A DNA stretch of 64,000 bases from Brevibacterium linens ATCC 9172 (GTDB taxonomy: Bacteria; Actinomycetota; Actinomycetes; Actinomycetales; Brevibacteriaceae). The notes under the pieces are model-generated. The model did not search any database and was not told the origin of the DNA. It worked only from the letters and a program-made list of their open reading frames with translations. The DNA lies in NCBI RefSeq assembly GCF_900169165.1, contig NZ_FXYY01000003.1, positions 248,001-312,000 on the forward strand. The letters are read 5' to 3'. How positions within the stretch are numbered: position 1 is the first letter of the stretch; every line of letters begins with the position of its first letter. Shown one piece after another: positions 51,391 through 60,709 of this stretch. The position numbers were made by a program, and so were the translations under genes.

Positions 51391-51888
51391 ATGGATATGA
51401 CACAGGGCGTACTCTTCGTCCACTCAGCACCTCGTGCGCTGTGCCCTCACATCGAATGGGCAGCGGGCGGGGCAATCGGCGCACAGGCACGCTTCGACTG
51501 GACTCCCCAGCCGGCAGCGCCCGGTCTCGTGCGCGCAGAAGTCTGCTGGCGCGCGCCCGCAGGCTCGGGAGCCCGTATCGCATCCGCACTGCGCGGCTGG
51601 GACTCGCTCCGGTACGAAGTCACCGAGGAGCCCTCGGCCGGAGTCGACGGCGGTCGGTGGAGCCACACACCCGATCTGGGAATCTACCACGCTGTCACCG
51701 ACACGGCCGGAAACATCCTCGTCCCTGAAGACCGCATCCGCTCCGTGATGGAACGCGCGGCAGGCGATCCCGCGAAGTTTTCCTCGGAGATGGCGATCGC
51801 CCTCGGCGAAGCGTGGGACGAAGAACTCGACGCATTCCGCCACGCAGGAGAGGGCGCACCGGTGCGCTGGCTGACCAAGGTCGGCTGA
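51391..51888 (+). CDS. DUF3145 family protein
   Basis: A 165-residue member of DUF3145, a family confined to actinobacteria and typically found near fabF, as here. Recognisable features are GVLFVHSAPRALCPHIEWA at the start, RFDWTPQPAAPGLVRAEVCW, and LGEAWDEELDAFRHA near the end. The function is not known. A GAGG lies ten bases before the ATG. A terminator hairpin follows the stop and separates it from the convergent fab operon. Confidence 0.93.
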   Translation: MDMTQGVLFVHSAPRALCPHIEWAAGGAIGAQARFDWTPQPAAPGLVRAEVCWRAPAGSGARIASALRGWDSLRYEVTEEPSAGVDGGRWSHTPDLGIYHAVTDTAGNILVPEDRIRSVMERAAGDPAKFSSEMAIALGEAWDEELDAFRHAGEGAPVRWLTKVG

Positions 51889-51964
51889 GCCTCTCTTCAC
51901 CGCGCCGGGACTGCCGGCACACGCGCTGATTCCGTTCGCCTGATTCTGTCGCTCGATTCTGCTC

Positions 51965-51999
51965 AATGGGCACACCCTCCTACCTCGGGTGTGCCCATT
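51965..51999 (+). terminator. terminator downstream of the DUF3145 gene
   Basis: AATGGGCACACCC (51965-51977) pairs with GGGTGTGCCCATT (51987-51999) around a nine-base loop, followed by T. It lies 77 bp past the stop. Confidence 0.75.
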
Positions 52000-52020
52000 T
52001 CGCAAGCTCTCGTGCCTGCG

Positions 52021-52100
52021 CGCCTTATGCAGGAGGCTCTGCACAGACCACCTTCCTGGTTGCCTTAAGCAGATTGCTCCGCACAAACCACCTTCCCAGG
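52021..52100. repeat. two adjacent imperfect 40-bp direct repeats
   Basis: The 40 bases at 52021-52060 recur directly at 52061-52100 with 30 of 40 positions identical; the best-kept block is GCACA-ACCACCTTCC. It lies between two terminators in a stretch with no gene. Confidence 0.7.
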
Positions 52101-52129
52101 TACAGACCGCGATCTGCGCCCTCATGGAA

Positions 52130-52193
52130 ACGGCCCACTCTGAGTCGGAAAGCACAGTTTCAAAACCGTGCTCTCCGACTCAGAGTGGGCCGT
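52130..52193 (-). terminator. terminator of the fab operon
   Basis: A stem of 20 perfect pairs (52130-52149 with 52174-52193), then further imperfect pairing towards the loop. On the minus strand it ends 27 bp after the fabF stop and is followed by TTTCC. Confidence 0.75.
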
Positions 52194-52219
52194 AGCGCTG
52201 TCTGAGTTCGCGCAGAACC

Positions 52220-53464
52220 TCAGACGGAGCGGAATGCGACGACGGCGTTGTGACCGCCGAAGCCGAACGAGTTCGTGATCGCCGCGATATCGCCGGAAGG
52301 CAGATCCGCAGGAGTGTCACGGACGATGTTGATCCCCTTGACCTTCGGGTCGACCTCATCGATGTTGATGGTCGGGGGAGCGGTGCGAGTCTGCAGTGCC
52401 TTGACAGTGAGGATCGCCTCGACGGCACCGGTACCGCCGAGCAGGTGGCCGGTCATCGACTTCGTGGCCGAGACGAGGGCGTCGGAGACGTTGTCGCCGA
52501 GGAGTTCGCTGATGGCCAGCGATTCGGGGATGTCTCCGACCGGAGTCGACGTGGCGTGTGCGTTGACATGCTTGATCTCGGAAGCGGTCAGCCCACCGGC
52601 GTCAAGCGCCTGCTGCATGGCGGCCAGGGCGTGCTTGCCCTCGGGCTCTCCGCCGGTGATGTGATAGGCGTCGTTCGAGATTCCCCAGCTGGCCACCTCA
52701 GCGTAGATCTTCGCACCACGAGCCTTCGCATGCTCCTCGGTCTCGAGGATGAGCGTGCCCGCGCCTTCGCCCATGACGAATCCGTCACGGTCGATGTCGT
52801 AGGGACGCGAAGCGGTCTCGGGAGAATCGGTGCGACGTGACAGCGCCTGCATCGAATTGAAGGAGGCGAGCGTGATCGGATGGATCGCGGCTTCGGAACC
52901 ACCGGCGATGATGATGTCGGCCTTGCCCGAAGCGAGAACGTCATAGGCGTGACCGAGGCTCTCGGTCGATGAGGCGCAGGCGGAGACCAGCGTCTGCACT
53001 CCAGCGCGAGCCTTGAACTCCATCCCGATGGCGGCCGCGGGGCCGTTGGGCATGAGCATGGGCACGGTCAGGGGCATGACCCGACGCGGGCCCTCCTCCT
53101 GCAGAGTGTCCCAGGCGTCGAGGAGAGTCCACACTCCGCCGATCCCGGTCGCCCAGGAGACGGCGGTGCGTTCCGGGTCGGTCTCCTCGAGGCCGGCGTC
53201 GGCCATGGCTTCACGAGCAGAGATGAGGGCGAACTGGCTCGACGGATCGAGGCGTTTGGCCTGGACCCTTTTGAGATTGTCGGGCACGACCTGTGGGTCG
53301 ACCTGCGCGGCGAAGTCCACGGCGAGGCCGTACTTCTCCGACCAATCGTTGTCCATTGTGTGAACGCCGGATTGACCTGCCAGGATGGCTTCCCAAGTGG
53401 CATCGACAGTCGCGCCCAGGGGGGTTACCGCACCGATTCCGGTGACGACAACTTTAGATGTCAT
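52220..53464 (-). CDS. fabF: beta-ketoacyl-[ACP] synthase II
   Basis: A 414-residue KAS II that elongates acyl-ACP by decarboxylative condensation with malonyl-ACP. The active-site cysteine is Cys163 in VSACASS; the two histidines are in VNAHATSTPVGD and TGHLLGGTGAVEA; GFVMGEGAGTLIL and NSFGFGGHNA are further hallmarks. The mature start is ATG 53464. It is the last gene of the fabD-fabH-acpP-fabF operon. A 12-bp hairpin lies between it and acpP. Confidence 0.96.
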   Translation of the reverse strand: MTSKVVVTGIGAVTPLGATVDATWEAILAGQSGVHTMDNDWSEKYGLAVDFAAQVDPQVVPDNLKRVQAKRLDPSSQFALISAREAMADAGLEETDPERTAVSWATGIGGVWTLLDAWDTLQEEGPRRVMPLTVPMLMPNGPAAAIGMEFKARAGVQTLVSACASSTESLGHAYDVLASGKADIIIAGGSEAAIHPITLASFNSMQALSRRTDSPETASRPYDIDRDGFVMGEGAGTLILETEEHAKARGAKIYAEVASWGISNDAYHITGGEPEGKHALAAMQQALDAGGLTASEIKHVNAHATSTPVGDIPESLAISELLGDNVSDALVSATKSMTGHLLGGTGAVEAILTVKALQTRTAPPTINIDEVDPKVKGINIVRDTPADLPSGDIAAITNSFGFGGHNAVVAFRSV

Positions 53465-53489
53465 GGTACAAACCTCGTCGATAGTGTGG

Positions 53490-53517
53490 ACACGGCCCGT
53501 CTGTGGACGGGCCGTGT
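53490..53517 (-). other. intercistronic hairpin between acpP and fabF
   Basis: ACACGGCCCGTC (53490-53501) and GACGGGCCGTGT (53506-53517) form a 12-bp stem with a four-base loop. It lies 26 bp upstream of the fabF start and 15 bp after the acpP stop, without a T-run, so it is more likely a processing or attenuating element than a full terminator. Confidence 0.6.
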
Positions 53518-53531
53518 TCGGCTGCTGTGTC

Positions 53532-53783
53532 TCAGGCTTCCTGAGCTTTGTTGATGTAGTCGACAGCGTCCTGAACGGTGACGAGGTCCTTGACGTCGTC
53601 ATCGGGGATCTTCACGCCGAACTTCTTCTCGGCGTTGACGACGATGGTCATCATCGAGATGGAGTCGATGTCGAGGTCATCGGTGAACGACTTGTCGGCT
53701 TCGACTGCTTCGACAGCCAGGCCGGTCTCTTCGTTGACGATCTCTGCCAGCCCAGCGAGGACTTCAGCTTCGGTGAATGCCAT
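53532..53783 (-). CDS. acpP: acyl carrier protein
   Basis: An 83-residue acidic ACP. The phosphopantetheine attachment site is Ser41 in DLDIDSISMM, with the usual helix III region IPDDDVKDLVTVQDAVDYI after it. It is the shared carrier of the FAS II cycle. A GGAAAG ribosome site precedes the ATG. The 119-bp gap to fabH holds two small dyads and a possible TAAGAT -10 box, suggesting extra transcription of this abundant protein. Confidence 0.96.
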   Translation of the reverse strand: MAFTEAEVLAGLAEIVNEETGLAVEAVEADKSFTDDLDIDSISMMTIVVNAEKKFGVKIPDDDVKDLVTVQDAVDYINKAQEA

Positions 53784-53804
53784 TTCTTTCCTACTTTCTG
53801 ATTT

Positions 53805-53893
53805 CGGTCGAGGGTTTTTCGACCGTTTGAGGAACTTTTCGACGAGTGTCCCGCCGAATATCTTAGGACATTCACGGAGAGTTTTCCGTGAAT
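53805..53893 (-). promoter_or_regulatory. dyads and possible internal promoter before acpP
   Basis: Reading leftward after fabH: a hairpin ATTCACGGA/TCCGTGAAT (53870-53893), a TAAGAT box (minus strand, 53860-53865), then a hairpin CGGTCGA/TCGACCG (53805-53825) in what would be the acpP leader. The -35 region is weak. Confidence 0.35.
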
Positions 53894-53902
53894 GGGTGTG
53901 TC

Positions 53903-54904
53903 TCAGGGCAGGCGTACGACCTGGGCGCCGTAGACGAGGCCCGCCCCGAAGCCCATCTGCAGGGCGAGACCGCCGCTGAGCTCGGGCTGTTCGCGCAGCA
54001 GCCGTTCTGTGGCCAACGGGATCGACGCCGCCGATGTGTTCCCGTTGTCAGCGATGTCACGCGCGATGATGACCGATTCGGGAAGCTTTAGCTGCTTGGC
54101 GAGCTCATCGATGATGCGCATGTTCGCTTGATGCGGAATGAAGGCAGCGAGGTCCTCGGCCTCGACCCCGGACGCGGTGAGCGCTTCCTTGGCCACCTCG
54201 GCGCCGTCCCATACAGCCCAGCGGAAGACGGTCGGACCGTCCTGGCGCAGGGTCGGGAACGGCAGCTCGCGGTTGTCGCGGATGTCCATGAGCGAATCGG
54301 TCATCCGGATGGTCGACCAGTTCTCACCCTTCGAACCCCACACGGTCTTCGATATGCCCGGTTCATCGGATGAGGTCACGACGACGGCGCCGGCTCCGTC
54401 ACCGAGGATGAAGGAGATCGAGCGGTCCTCAGGGTCGATGACCTCGGAGAGCTTCTCGGCGCCGATGACGAGGATGTTGTCCATCGTTCCGGCGCGCACG
54501 AGAGCATCGGCCTGGGAGATGCCGTAGCAGTAGCCGGCGCACGCGGCGCTGATGTCCCACGCCGGGATCGGGCCGGTGCCCAGCCGCGCGGTGAGAGCGG
54601 CGGCTGCTGAGGGCGTGAAGTACTCGAAGGTGACGGTGGAGATGATGATGCCGCCGATGTCCTCGGGCTTGAGGCCCGCAGAGGCGATCGCTTCGAGCGC
54701 GGCCTCTTCGGACATATCGAGGACGCCGACGTCCTTGCTGGCACGACGGCGGGTGATGATGCCCGTACGCTGACGGATCCATTCGTCGGAGGAGTTGATC
54801 GGTCCGGCGATATCGTCGTTGCTGACGAGATTCTCCGCGCGGTAGGCGCCGATTCCGGCAATGCGGGAGAAAGTGCCGAGCTCGGCAGTCTTGAGTGTAG
54901 GCAT
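53903..54904 (-). CDS. fabH: beta-ketoacyl-[ACP] synthase III
   Basis: A 333-residue KAS III that starts fatty acid synthesis by condensing a short acyl-CoA with malonyl-ACP. The triad is visible: Cys122 in DISAACAGYCYG, a histidine in IPHQANMRI, and an asparagine in DNGNTSAASI. WIRQRTGI near residue 42 is also typical. In actinobacteria FabH often accepts branched primers. GAAAGAAG precedes the ATG; 18 bp separate it from fabD. Confidence 0.96.
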   Translation of the reverse strand: MPTLKTAELGTFSRIAGIGAYRAENLVSNDDIAGPINSSDEWIRQRTGIITRRRASKDVGVLDMSEEAALEAIASAGLKPEDIGGIIISTVTFEYFTPSAAAALTARLGTGPIPAWDISAACAGYCYGISQADALVRAGTMDNILVIGAEKLSEVIDPEDRSISFILGDGAGAVVVTSSDEPGISKTVWGSKGENWSTIRMTDSLMDIRDNRELPFPTLRQDGPTVFRWAVWDGAEVAKEALTASGVEAEDLAAFIPHQANMRIIDELAKQLKLPESVIIARDIADNGNTSAASIPLATERLLREQPELSGGLALQMGFGAGLVYGAQVVRLP

Positions 54905-54922
54905 GGCGTCTTCTTTCGATTC

Positions 54923-55828
54923 TCAGGCGTGGGCTGCCGCGAACTCACGCGCGCCGTCGAGGTCGGCGGCCGATTTGATAGCGAATGTCTCGACGCCCTT
55001 CATGGCGCGTCGAGCTATTCCGGTGAGTGTTCCACCGGGGACGAGTTCGATCATTCCGGTGACCCCGGCACTCAGCAGCGTCTCCTGGCACAGGTCCCAG
55101 CGGACCGGGTTCGTGACCTGCCTGACCAGGCGGTCGACGTACTCGCGCCCGGTTTCGACTGCGGTGCCGTCGGAGTTGCTGAGGATCGAGACGGTGGGAT
55201 CGGAGACCTCCATCGCCGAGGAGGCGGCAGCGAGATCATCGGTGGCCGCGGCCATGTACTCGGTGTGGAAGGCACCGGCCACGGCCAGCGAAATGACCCG
55301 GGCGCGCTCCGGCGGGTTCTCGGCCAGTGACTCGAGAGCGTCGAGGGATCCGGCGGCCACTGTCTGACCTCCGCCGTTGACGTTGGCGGGGCTGGCGCCG
55401 GCGGCCTCGATGGCGGCGAGAACGTCCTCGGGCTGGCCTCCGACCACGGCGGACATCCCTGTCGGGGTGGTGGCGGCAGCAGCGGCCATTCCATCGGCTC
55501 GCACCTTGACGAAGCGCATGGCATCGGCAGGTGTGAAGACGCCTGCGATCTGCGCGGCGGCGATCTCTCCCACCGAGTGTCCGGCGACGACGGCAGGGCT
55601 GACGCCGAGTTCGGCAGCGCAGGCGATGGCGGAAGCGACGAGCAGAGGCTGTGCCACCGCGGTGTCCTTGATCGTCTCATCGTCGGATTCGGTTCCGTGC
55701 AGACGCAGATCGATCCCCGAAGCGGTCGAGAGTTCGTCGATCTGTGCCGAGAAGGTGTCGAGTTCGAGGAACGAACTCAGGAAACCGGTCTTCTGGGCTC
55801 CCTGGCCCGGACAGGTGATTGCAAGCAC
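54923..55828 (-). CDS. fabD: malonyl-CoA:ACP transacylase
   Basis: A 301-residue enzyme that moves malonyl groups from CoA to ACP. It has CPGQGAQKTGFL at the N-terminus and the nucleophile Ser85 in GHSVGE, and AGAFHTEYM with the catalytic histidine near residue 189. It starts at GTG 55828 with an AGAGAA upstream. It is the first enzyme gene after the FasR-like regulator, 55 bp away. Confidence 0.95.
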   Translation of the reverse strand: MLAITCPGQGAQKTGFLSSFLELDTFSAQIDELSTASGIDLRLHGTESDDETIKDTAVAQPLLVASAIACAAELGVSPAVVAGHSVGEIAAAQIAGVFTPADAMRFVKVRADGMAAAAATTPTGMSAVVGGQPEDVLAAIEAAGASPANVNGGGQTVAAGSLDALESLAENPPERARVISLAVAGAFHTEYMAAATDDLAAASSAMEVSDPTVSILSNSDGTAVETGREYVDRLVRQVTNPVRWDLCQETLLSAGVTGMIELVPGGTLTGIARRAMKGVETFAIKSAADLDGAREFAAAHA

Positions 55829-55883
55829 TCAGTTCTCTTTTCGTTGGGTTCCGTTGATCAATCTAATGGATGCTGTGCCGATC

Positions 55884-57083
55884 TCAATGAGATTTGTCGT
55901 TGTTCGACAATACGCCGTCCTCGGACAGTCGCCCATAGACCAAGGCGATGTGGATGACGAAGGCATCACGCGACGTGGTCGGATCGAGCCCGATGGCATC
56001 GGTGATCTTCCGCAGCCGGTAACGGACGGTGTTCGGGTGCACGGACAGCGCCTTGGCCGTGGCTTCGAGCGAGGATCCGAATTCGACATAGGCGCTCACG
56101 GTCTTCAGCAGCTGGCCCGTTCCCGAGGTCAGCGGCACGTAGTAGCGTTCGATGAGTTCGGTCAGAGCGATCTGGTCCCCGGACAGGGCGCGCTCGGGCA
56201 GAAGGTCATCGGCCTTGACCGGTCGAGGGGAGTCCGGACGAGCGGTCGCCGCCTTGAGCGCCCGGATCGCCGCCTTCGCCGAGGTGGCCGCCTCGGCGAG
56301 GCCCGGCACCGCGGGTCCGACGATGACTTCGGAAGGGCCGAAGCAGTCCGAGAGGTCCTCGACGGCATCGTCGAGCTCGGTGACCCCGCCGAGGACGATG
56401 AGCAGGCGGTTGTCGTGGATGCCGACGAGCGCATCATCGGCCCACCGACTCGCCTTGCGGCGGATGCCGTCCAATCCCTTCTTCGCCGAGCGCTGCGGGG
56501 CACGGCCTACGATGACGCATACCGGGCCCTCGGACTGCCACCCGAAGGCCGCAGTGCGGCTGGCGAGCTCGTCGACGGAGTCGCCGCGGACGAGGGCGTC
56601 GACGACCATCGCCTCGAGTCGGGCGTCCCAGCTGCCTCGAGCCTCTGCGGCGCGGGCGTAGACATCGGCCGCGGCGAACGCGATCTCACGGGAGTAGACG
56701 AGGACGGCCTCACGCAGGGCCGGCTGTTCGACGGGGCGAGCGATGTCCGGGACGCGCTCCTCGACGACCTCGACGACGATCTTGAGCAGCTGCAGAGTCT
56801 GCTGCAGGCTGATGGCGCGGATGAGGTCGCGTGGCGCGGTCTTGAAGATGTCGGAGACCACGCGCAGATTCGTATCGGGTTTGCGATACCAGTCGACGAA
56901 CGAGGAGATGCCCGATTGGGCGAGCAGTCCCACCCAGGAGCGGTCGGATGATGACATCGTGCGGTACCAGGGCAGCTGCGCCTCCAGCCGCTGCAGAGTC
57001 ACCGAGGACAGGACACCGACCCCGGCACGCAGTCTGCGGGCGGTTTCGGCGCGACGGCGCAGGGTCTCGGCATCAGACATCAT
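55884..57083 (-). CDS. fasR: FasR-like PucR-family transcriptional regulator
   Basis: About 399 residues with a C-terminal PucR/CdaR-type HTH (about residues 345-375, SLEATAKALSVHPNTVRYRLRKI) and a GGDEF-like or sugar-diacid-type middle domain. In Streptomyces coelicolor the protein at this place, FasR, activates fabDHPF, and M. tuberculosis Rv2242 has the same position beside fabD. I infer the same role here. The start is ambiguous (GTG 57089, ATG 57083 or 57080), and no Shine-Dalgarno sequence is visible, so the mRNA may be leaderless. Confidence 0.85.
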   Translation of the reverse strand: MMSDAETLRRRAETARRLRAGVGVLSSVTLQRLEAQLPWYRTMSSSDRSWVGLLAQSGISSFVDWYRKPDTNLRVVSDIFKTAPRDLIRAISLQQTLQLLKIVVEVVEERVPDIARPVEQPALREAVLVYSREIAFAAADVYARAAEARGSWDARLEAMVVDALVRGDSVDELASRTAAFGWQSEGPVCVIVGRAPQRSAKKGLDGIRRKASRWADDALVGIHDNRLLIVLGGVTELDDAVEDLSDCFGPSEVIVGPAVPGLAEAATSAKAAIRALKAATARPDSPRPVKADDLLPERALSGDQIALTELIERYYVPLTSGTGQLLKTVSAYVEFGSSLEATAKALSVHPNTVRYRLRKITDAIGLDPTTSRDAFVIHIALVYGRLSEDGVLSNNDKSH

Positions 57084-57153
57084 GAGCACGAGTTTAGATG
57101 ACTGAGGACAATCCGGTTGTCACCGACATACAAATATCCGGAAAAGATGACAA

Positions 57154-57186
57154 ATATGGCCGGAGTCTTGGAGACTCCGGCCATAT
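57154..57186 (-). terminator. terminator of aceE
   Basis: A 15-bp perfect stem (57154-57168 with 57172-57186) with a three-base loop, 24 bp past the aceE stop on the minus strand, followed by a T-rich stretch (TTTGTCATCTTTT). Confidence 0.85.
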
Positions 57187-57209
57187 CAGCGCTCAGTGTG
57201 CGGGCGAGC

Positions 57210-59972
57210 TCAGGCGCCTGCCCCTTCGGTCGAACCGGAGTTGCCGGCACGGACATCGTGGAGCTGGTACTTCTCAGCCGCCTCGGCGGCCTTGTCGATC
57301 GAGATCTTTCCGGTGTCGGCCAGCGAGATGAGCGCCTGCGTGACCACGGACGGACCGTCGACGAGGTAGTAGCGGCGTGCCGCGGGACGAGTATCCGAGA
57401 TTCCGTAGCCGTCGGTTCCCAGCGAGGTGAAGTGGCTGGGCACGTACTGACGGATCTGGTCGGGAACGGCGCGCATATAGTCCGAGGTTGCGATGACCGG
57501 TCCTTCGGTCTCGGCCATCTTCTCGGTGACATACGGGATTCGCGGTTCGGACTGCGGGTTCTTCAGGCGCTCGTTCTCCGCGTCGAGCCCATCGCGGCGC
57601 AGCTCGGTCCACGAGGTCACCGACCACACATCGGCCGAGACGCCCCAGTCCTGATCGAGCAGCTCCTGAGCTTCGAGCACCCACGGCACACCGACGCCCG
57701 AGGCCATGAGCTGAACCTTCGGACCGCCGTTGTCGGGGCCCTTCTTCAGCAGGTAGAGGCCCTTGAGAACGCCGTCGACATCGAGGTCCTCCGGTTCGGC
57801 CGGCTGGACCATCGGCTCGTTGTACATCGTGATGTAGTAGAGCACGTCGGGGTCACGCTCATCGGCGGGATCGTACATCCGGTGGATGCCGTCCTTGACG
57901 ATATGCGCGATCTCGTAGCTGTAGGCCGGATCGTAGGAGACCACCGACGGATAGGTCGAGGCGAGCACGTGCGAATGTCCGTCGCCGTGCTGGAGACCTT
58001 CGGCCACGAGGGTGGTGCGTCCCGCGGTGGCGCCGAGGACGAACCCGCGGGCCATCTGGTCGCCTGCTGCCCAGAAGAAGTCACCGGTGCGCTGGAAGCC
58101 GAACATCGAGTAGAAGATGTAGAACGGGATCATCGGCTCACCGTGCGTGGCGTACGAGGTGCCGACCGCGGTCAGCGCCGCGGTCGCTCCGGCCTCGTTG
58201 ATGCCGACGTGGAGCAGCTGACCGTCCGTGGCCTCCTTGTAGGCGAGGAACAGGTCGCGGTCGACGGAGATGTAGTTCTGCCCGTGCGGATTGTAGATCT
58301 TCGCCGTCGGGAAGAACGAGTCCATGCCGAAAGTGCGGGCCTCGTCGGGGATGATCGGGACGATCCGGTGACCGAACTCCTTCTCCCGCATGAGGTCCTT
58401 GAGCACGCGCACGAAGCCCATCGTGGTGGCGATCTCCTGCTTGCCGGACCCGCGGCGCCCGGCCTGATAGGCCTTGTCCGACGGCAGCTTGAGATCGATA
58501 TGATTCGACCGACGCTCGGGGGAGTAGCCGCCGAGCGCCGCACGGCGCTCCTGCATGTACTTGATCTCGGGAGCGTCGACTCCCGGATGGTAGTACGGAG
58601 GCAGCTTCGGGTTGTCCTCGAGCTGCTTGTCCGAGATCGGGATCTGGAAGTGGTCCCGGGCGAGCTTGAGATCGTCGACCGTGAGCTTCTTCATCTGGTG
58701 CGTGGCGTTGCGGGCCTCGAAGTGAGGTCCGAGCGAGTAGCCCTTGACCGTCTTGACGAGGATGACGGTCGGCTGACCGGTGTGCTCCATCGCGGCCTTG
58801 TAGGCTGCGAAGACCTTGCGGTAGTCGTGGCCGCCGCGCTTGAGGTTCCAGATCTGTTCGTCGCTGTAGTTCTCGACCATCGCCTTCGTCCGCGGGTCGC
58901 GGCCGAAGAAGTTGTCGCGCACGAACCCGCCGGACTCGCCCTTGTAGGTCTGGTAGTCGCCGTCGGGGGTGGCGTTCATCAGGTTGACGAGCGCACCGTC
59001 GCGATCCTTGGCCAGCAGCGCATCCCATTCGCGACCCCAGACGACCTTGATGACGTTCCAGCCGGCGCCGCGGAAGTAGGACTCGAGCTCCTGCATGATC
59101 TTGCCGTTGCCGCGGACGGGTCCGTCGAGACGCTGCAGGTTGCAGTTGATGACGAAGTTGAGGTTGTCGAGCTCTTCGAAGGCGGCGACGTGGAGCATGC
59201 CGCGGCTCTCGGGCTCATCGAGCTCGCCGTCACCGAGGAAGGCCCAGGTCTGCTGCTGTGAGGTGTCCTTGATCCCGCGGTTGTGCAGGTACTTGTCGAA
59301 CTGCGCCTGCGCGATCGCGTTCATCGGTCCGAGCCCCATCGACACCGTCGGGTGCTCCCAGAAGTCGGGCAGCTGGTGCGGGTGGGGGTAGGACGGCAGA
59401 CCCTGCGGCTCGCCGTCGATGAAGTGCGACTGCTGCTGGCGGAATCCGTCGAGCTGCTCGGCGCTCATCCGGCCTTCGAGGTAGGCGCGGGCGTACATGC
59501 CGGGGGAGGCATGGCCCTGGTAGAAGATGTGATCTCCGCCGCCGGGATGATCCTTGCCGCGGAAGAAGTGGTTGAGGCCGACCTCGTAGAGAGTCGCCGA
59601 GGAGGCATAGGTGGAGATATGTCCGCCGACCTCGACACCGGGACGCTGGGCCCGGTGGACGAGCATGGCGGCATTCCAGCGGTTCCAGCGGCGGTAGCGG
59701 CGTTCGACCTCTTCATCGCCGGGGAACCAAGGTTCGTTCTCCGGACCGATGGTGTTGACGTAGTCGGTGGCCGTGAGACTGGGCACGCCGATCTGCTTCT
59801 GGCGCGAGCGCTCGAGCATGCGCAGCATGACATAGCGTGCTCGAGACCGACCGCCCTCGTCGATGAGGCCATCGAGGGAGGCCAGCCACTCAGCGGTCTC
59901 CTCCGGGTCGATGTCGGGCACCTGGCTGGGCAGCCCGTTGAGGATGGGTCCGCCCTGATTCCGATTGTCCAC
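57210..59972 (-). CDS. aceE: pyruvate dehydrogenase E1 component, homodimeric
   Basis: A 920-residue thiamine-diphosphate enzyme that decarboxylates pyruvate and reductively acetylates the E2 lipoyl domain, feeding acetyl-CoA to fatty acid synthesis encoded next door. The ThDP motif begins [14 protein letters not shown] (about residues 248-261) and ends in the [11 protein letters not shown] segment; the cofactor region [16 protein letters not shown] and KGYSLG are also typical. Length is close to E. coli AceE (887). It is monocistronic: a terminator follows, and a 293-bp divergent promoter region precedes it. E2 and E3 genes are not in the window. Confidence 0.97.
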   Translation of the reverse strand: MDNRNQGGPILNGLPSQVPDIDPEETAEWLASLDGLIDEGGRSRARYVMLRMLERSRQKQIGVPSLTATDYVNTIGPENEPWFPGDEEVERRYRRWNRWNAAMLVHRAQRPGVEVGGHISTYASSATLYEVGLNHFFRGKDHPGGGDHIFYQGHASPGMYARAYLEGRMSAEQLDGFRQQQSHFIDGEPQGLPSYPHPHQLPDFWEHPTVSMGLGPMNAIAQAQFDKYLHNRGIKDTSQQQTWAFLGDGELDEPESRGMLHVAAFEELDNLNFVINCNLQRLDGPVRGNGKIMQELESYFRGAGWNVIKVVWGREWDALLAKDRDGALVNLMNATPDGDYQTYKGESGGFVRDNFFGRDPRTKAMVENYSDEQIWNLKRGGHDYRKVFAAYKAAMEHTGQPTVILVKTVKGYSLGPHFEARNATHQMKKLTVDDLKLARDHFQIPISDKQLEDNPKLPPYYHPGVDAPEIKYMQERRAALGGYSPERRSNHIDLKLPSDKAYQAGRRGSGKQEIATTMGFVRVLKDLMREKEFGHRIVPIIPDEARTFGMDSFFPTAKIYNPHGQNYISVDRDLFLAYKEATDGQLLHVGINEAGATAALTAVGTSYATHGEPMIPFYIFYSMFGFQRTGDFFWAAGDQMARGFVLGATAGRTTLVAEGLQHGDGHSHVLASTYPSVVSYDPAYSYEIAHIVKDGIHRMYDPADERDPDVLYYITMYNEPMVQPAEPEDLDVDGVLKGLYLLKKGPDNGGPKVQLMASGVGVPWVLEAQELLDQDWGVSADVWSVTSWTELRRDGLDAENERLKNPQSEPRIPYVTEKMAETEGPVIATSDYMRAVPDQIRQYVPSHFTSLGTDGYGISDTRPAARRYYLVDGPSVVTQALISLADTGKISIDKAAEAAEKYQLHDVRAGNSGSTEGAGA

Positions 59973-60103
59973 GATGTGGTCCTCTCTTCAGCTCCACGAT
60001 CTTCTTTGGTGTAGAGACCGTGTCCACCGGATGGTGTGTGCTCCGCAGGTTGTCTGAGCCCAGAGGCCACCCGATACACCTGTCAGCCTAGTACGCGCAG
60101 CCG

Positions 60104-60125
60104 AACTTCGCGCTCCCGCGAAGTT
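60104..60125. promoter_or_regulatory. dyad in the aceE-DUF3052 divergent region
   Basis: AACTTCGCG (60104-60112) and CGCGAAGTT (60117-60125) are perfect inverted copies around CTCC, about 130 bp upstream of aceE. The size and position suit an operator, possibly over the aceE -35 region. Confidence 0.4.
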
Positions 60126-60265
60126 GTGATCTCTCTGACGCACGTGCCCGACGATGAGACATGGTCGCAGTCCGGTGCGCTGTTTGGGTGCTGTTTGAGT
60201 GTGCTTGCCGCGCGAGGACGCGCGGATATTTGCACCTTGACCACTGTTGGCGGAACAATACAGGC

Positions 60266-60709
60266 ATGAGCAACTCCGCTTCTGAAAGGACATCCTCCAC
60301 TTCGACCCTCGCAAACGAGCTGGGACACAACCTCGGCTTGAACAAGGGCGACTATGTGCAAGAGGTCGGTTATGACGATGACGTCGATCAGGCACTCTGC
60401 GAGGCGATCGAGAACATCATCGGAGACAAGATCGCCGACGGCGAAGAGGATGATGTCTACGACGTGATCCTCATGTGGTGGCGGTCCGACGACGATGACC
60501 TCATCGACGGCCTCGTCGACGCCCAGACCACGTTGAAGGAGGGCGGAGTCGTGTGGCTGCTCAGCCCGAAGGCGAACCGCCCGGGACACATCAGTCCCGC
60601 AGACATCTCCGAAGCGGCTCCCACCGCCGGAATGCACGTGACCTCCACGGTCAGTGCCGCCGATGACTGGGCCGGATTTCGGCTCGTGGGCAAGAAGAAC
60701 TATTCATGA
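60266..60709 (+). CDS. DUF3052 family protein
   Basis: A 147-residue acidic protein of DUF3052, an actinobacterial family found beside aceE and ahpE (M. tuberculosis Rv2239c). Features: LGHNLGLNKGDYVQEVGYDDDVDQALCEAIENIIGD, VYDVILMWWRSDDDDLIDGLVDAQTTLKEGGVVWLLSPK, and DWAGFRLVGKK at the end. The function is unknown. ATG 60266 is chosen over upstream frame extension. The stop overlaps the peroxiredoxin start (ATGA). Confidence 0.93.
   Translation: MSNSASERTSSTSTLANELGHNLGLNKGDYVQEVGYDDDVDQALCEAIENIIGDKIADGEEDDVYDVILMWWRSDDDDLIDGLVDAQTTLKEGGVVWLLSPKANRPGHISPADISEAAPTAGMHVTSTVSAADDWAGFRLVGKKNYS

Noticed and set aside
57117..59261. 714-codon frame on the plus strand
   Set aside because: It is antisense to aceE; low-complexity Val/Arg/Glu-rich translation and no ribosome site.
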